NCBI GenBank assembly: GCA_902597575.1
Contig: CACJYF010000006.1
Span: 1-47,242 of the forward strand
Source of the DNA: an uncultured Pelagibacteraceae bacterium
Lineage (GTDB): Bacteria; Pseudomonadota; Alphaproteobacteria; Pelagibacterales; Pelagibacteraceae
DNA length: 47,242 bases
Direction of reading: 5' to 3'
The translations under genes were made by a program, and so were the position numbers. The notes below the pieces were generated by a model. It was not told where the DNA came from. It saw only the letters and a list, made by a program, of their open reading frames with translations, and did no database searches. Shown piece by piece: positions 44,860 to 47,242 of this stretch (position 1 is its first letter; the number at the start of each line of letters is the position of its first letter).

Positions 44860-46115
44860 TGAGCAAAATTATTAAAGTAAAGGGCCGTCAAGTTTTCGAT
44901 AGTAGGGGGAACCCAACTGTAGAAGCTGAGGTTTTTACCAAAAATAATAGTGCCAAAGCTATTTGTCCATCTGGTGCCTCTACAGGAACTTTTGAAGCCT
45001 TTGAAAAGAGAGATAGCAATAATAAAAAATATTTAGGTAAGAGTGTCTTAAATGCTGTTAATTTAATAAACACAAAAATTTCAAAAAAATTAAAAGGTCA
45101 AAATATACATCATCAAGAAAAAATTGATGCAATAATGATTAATTTAGATGGAACTAAACAAAAAAAAAAATTAGGAGCTAATTCTATTTTAGCTGTTTCT
45201 ATTGCAACAAAAAAACTTTCAGCAAAAGAAAAAAAAATGTCTTTATATAAAACATTTTTTATTAAGAAGAATTTTAAATTACCTTACCCAATGATGAATA
45301 TAATTAATGGTGGTGCTCATGCAAATAATGGTCTCAGAATTCAAGAATTTATGATTAGACCAGATAGAGCAAAAAGTTTTTCTGATGCAATGAGAATATG
45401 TTTTGTAGTGGTTAAAAATCTTCAGAATTTGATTAAAAAAAAAGGGTTGTCCACATCCGTTGGTGATGAAGGTGGTTTTGCACCAATGATAAATAATAAC
45501 AATCAAGCTTTAGATTTGATAGTTTCTGCTATAAGAAAGTCTGGATTTGTTAATGGTAAGGATGTTTCAATTTGTTTAGATGTAGCAGCAAATGAACTCT
45601 TTAAAAACAACAAATATTCTATTCATTCAAAAAATCTTATCTCAGTAGATAAATCTATTAAAGAATATAAAAAAATCATTAAAAAATATAAAATCAAATC
45701 AGTTGAAGATCCTTTTGCTGAAAATGATTGGACTTCATGGAACAAACTTATGAAAACTATTAAAAAAACTCAAATAGTTGGTGATGATCTCTATGTCACG
45801 AACTTAGAAAGACTTAAAAAGGGTTTTTTGAATGTTTCTTCTAATGCAATTTTGATTAAGTTAAACCAAATTGGAACAGTGTCTGAAACTTTAGAGGTAA
45901 TTAAATTTGCTCAAATTATAGGTTTTAAGACTATTATTTCTCATAGATCAGGAGATAGTGAAGATACATTTATTGCTGATTTAGCTGTAGGGACAAACTC
46001 GAACCAAATAAAAACAGGGTCATTAGCTAGATCCGAAAGAGTAGCTAAGTACAATCAATTAATTCGAATAGAAGAAGAACTTGGAAATAAAGCAATAATG
46101 AATAAGATTCATTAA
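44859..46115 (+). CDS. eno: Enolase
   Basis: This glycolytic enzyme interconverts 2-phosphoglycerate and phosphoenolpyruvate. Diagnostic segments are RQVFDSRGNPTVEAEV, PSGASTGTFEAFEKRD, MMNIINGGAHANNGLRIQEFMI, SVGDEGGFAP, GDDLYVTN and SHRSGDSEDTFIADLAVG. The length of 418 residues is close to normal. The start is GTG at 44859, overlapping the kdsA stop by one base (TAGTG). An A11 run lies at 45160-45170 in a lysine-rich loop. The ftsB ATG overlaps its stop. Confidence 0.97.
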   Translation: MSKIIKVKGRQVFDSRGNPTVEAEVFTKNNSAKAICPSGASTGTFEAFEKRDSNNKKYLGKSVLNAVNLINTKISKKLKGQNIHHQEKIDAIMINLDGTKQKKKLGANSILAVSIATKKLSAKEKKMSLYKTFFIKKNFKLPYPMMNIINGGAHANNGLRIQEFMIRPDRAKSFSDAMRICFVVVKNLQNLIKKKGLSTSVGDEGGFAPMINNNNQALDLIVSAIRKSGFVNGKDVSICLDVAANELFKNNKYSIHSKNLISVDKSIKEYKKIIKKYKIKSVEDPFAENDWTSWNKLMKTIKKTQIVGDDLYVTNLERLKKGFLNVSSNAILIKLNQIGTVSETLEVIKFAQIIGFKTIISHRSGDSEDTFIADLAVGTNSNQIKTGSLARSERVAKYNQLIRIEEELGNKAIMNKIH

Positions 46116-46396
46116 TGCTAAAAAAATTAAAAAAAAATTACTTCTTATTAGTATCAACTTTTTTAATAATATACTTTTTTTTCAATCTTTTATCAGGTCA
46201 AAGAGGATTAATATCTTATTTTGATAAAAAGCAGTATTTAGAGGAGCTGAAAATAGAGGAAGCTATAATAATTAATAAAATTAAAGACTTGGATTTTAAA
46301 AATTCATTGTTAAGTGACAATCTAGATCTTGATTATATTGAAACATTGATTAGAGAAAGGTTCTTATTTGGAAAAGAAAATGAAAAATTTATATAA
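46115..46396 (+). CDS. ftsB: FtsB/DivIC-type septum formation protein
   Basis: This 93-residue protein has a short cytoplasmic N-terminus, one membrane helix (about 9-27) and a periplasmic coiled-coil stretch (about 38-70), followed by DYIETLIRERFLFGKENE, which matches the conserved end of FtsB/DivIC proteins (family pattern E..aR..lg...p.E). FtsB works with FtsL and FtsQ in the divisome. Its position directly after eno is conserved in proteobacteria. It starts in a TAATG overlap with eno, and lipA follows after six bases. Confidence 0.88.
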   Translation: MLKKLKKNYFLLVSTFLIIYFFFNLLSGQRGLISYFDKKQYLEELKIEEAIIINKIKDLDFKNSLLSDNLDLDYIETLIRERFLFGKENEKFI

Positions 46397-46402
46397 TAAA
46401 AT

Positions 46403-47242
46403 ATGACAAAAAAAACTAAACCTAGGCATCCTGAAAAAGTAAAAAATCCTATAAATCCGATCAAAAAAAAACCAGAATGGATAAGATCAAAACTAGTTAA
46501 CAGCAGAGAGTTTTTTATTACTAAAACTGTGGTGAACAAAAGTAATCTTGTTACCGTCTGCCAGGAGGCTAATTGTCCAAATATAACAGAGTGTTGGAGC
46601 AAAAGGCATGCTACTTTTATGATAATGGGAGACACATGTACCAGAGCATGTGGGTTTTGTGATGTTAAAACTGGCAAACCCGAAAAACTTGATCCATATG
46701 AAGATATTAAAATTGCTAATGCAGTAAGAAAACTTAATTTGAGGCACGTAGTTATTACATCAGTTGATAGAGATGATCTACCGGATGGAGGCTCAAACCA
46801 TTTTAAGAAAGTAGTAGATACTACAAGAAAGAAAAATCCTAATACTACTATTGAAGTACTCACCCCAGATTTCCTTAGGAAAGGTGAATCTTATAAAAAG
46901 TTACTTGAGGCCGACCTGGATGTATTCAATCATAACATAGAAACAGTTCCTAGACTTTATTTAAAAGTTAGACCAGGAGCTAGATATTTTGCATCACTAG
47001 AACTACTTAAGAATGCAAAGAAAGATAATAAAAAAGTTTTTACTAAATCTGGAATTATGGTTGGGCTTGGTGAGAAACATGATGAAATTATTCAAGTTAT
47101 GGACGATTTGATATCTGCGAATGTTGACTTTATTACTATTGGTCAATATCTGCAACCTTCCGTAAAACATCATCCTCTTGAAAGATATTACCACCCTGAT
47201 GAATTTAAGGAATTAGAGTTAATTGCAAAATCAAAAGGCTTC
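46403..47242 (+). CDS. lipA: Lipoyl synthase (3' partial)
   Basis: This radical SAM enzyme inserts sulphur into octanoyl chains on lipoyl domains. The frame opens with an ATG at 46403 ([16 protein letters not shown]) and is still open at the window end, giving 280 residues of a roughly 310-residue protein. Both cluster motifs are complete: C53, C58, C64 ([12 protein letters not shown], auxiliary cluster) and C79, C83, C86 (CTRACGFC, radical SAM). [18 protein letters not shown] and [11 protein letters not shown] are further signatures. Its end lies outside the window. Confidence 0.96.
   Translation, partial: MTKKTKPRHPEKVKNPINPIKKKPEWIRSKLVNSREFFITKTVVNKSNLVTVCQEANCPNITECWSKRHATFMIMGDTCTRACGFCDVKTGKPEKLDPYEDIKIANAVRKLNLRHVVITSVDRDDLPDGGSNHFKKVVDTTRKKNPNTTIEVLTPDFLRKGESYKKLLEADLDVFNHNIETVPRLYLKVRPGARYFASLELLKNAKKDNKKVFTKSGIMVGLGEKHDEIIQVMDDLISANVDFITIGQYLQPSVKHHPLERYYHPDEFKELELIAKSKGF

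Noticed and set aside
46333..46863. Open frame of 176 codons on the minus strand at the end of the window
   Set aside because: It is antisense to lipA, whose plus-strand frame carries both cluster cysteine motifs. The minus-strand translation is low-complexity and shows no family features.
1..47242. tRNA, rRNA, CRISPR array, insertion sequence, prophage or toxin-antitoxin genes
   Set aside because: No cloverleaf-like intergenic sequence, no regularly spaced repeats, no transposase or phage protein, and nearly all bases belong to recognised housekeeping genes.
1..47242. A novel multi-gene system such as defence or secondary metabolism
   Set aside because: Every gene but one (DUF1467) could be assigned to a known family, and the order follows the alphaproteobacterial core. 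I saw no island-like change in base composition.

Overview
The window looks like a piece of chromosome from an AT-rich, streamlined alphaproteobacterium, most probably the SAR11 clade (Pelagibacterales). The reasons are the strong A/T bias (roughly 30% GC by eye, not computed), lysine/asparagine/isoleucine-rich proteins, about 0.4 kb of non-coding DNA in 47 kb, alphaproteobacterial gene order (nuoN-birA-coaX-rnj-DUF1467-proS-lolCD-dnaE; rpsB-tsf-frr-uppS-cdsA-dxr-bamA-skp-lpx; tpiA-secG-pyrG-kdsA-eno-ftsB), and an rpsB leader in the place where Pelagibacter has a described S2 leader motif. I see no tRNA, rRNA, insertion sequence, prophage or CRISPR array.

Layout: (1) 1-12285, respiratory complex I genes nuoD (5'-truncated by the window) to nuoN, all + strand. 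(2) 12285-22111, a biotin ligase, type III pantothenate kinase, ribonuclease J, a small DUF1467 membrane protein, prolyl-tRNA synthetase, lipoprotein-release ABC transporter LolC/LolD and the replicative polymerase DnaE. (3) 22112-22239, the only sizeable intergenic region before the translation genes; it holds a pseudoknot-like rpsB leader. (4) 22240-33901, rpsB, tsf, frr, then envelope genes: uppS, cdsA, dxr, bamA, skp, fabZ, lpxD, lpxA, lpxI, lpxB. (5) 33872-41276, a minus-strand block: ppiD-like, trpE, trpG, trpD, trpC, lexA, gltX. (6) 41333-47242, + strand tpiA, secG, pyrG, kdsA, eno, ftsB and lipA (truncated by the window end).

The genes are housekeeping. The envelope block joins isoprenoid precursor (dxr), polyprenyl carrier (uppS), phospholipid (cdsA), outer-membrane protein assembly (bamA, skp) and lipid A synthesis (lpxD, lpxA, lpxI, lpxB, with fabZ supplying acyl chains). 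The trp block gives chorismate to indole-glycerol-phosphate. Many neighbours overlap at start/stop codons, so translational coupling is likely to be widespread.

I did not find a convincing undescribed multi-gene system. The most interesting signals are regulatory: the rpsB leader pseudoknot, whose second helix covers the ribosome binding site; a ladder of four LexA half-sites at exact 11-bp spacing before lexA-gltX; and a hairpin against the start codon of lpxD. Absences from the usual gene order (no pyrH between tsf and frr, no rseP between dxr and bamA, no pdh genes between ftsB and lipA) and a reduced PpiD are also worth checking.
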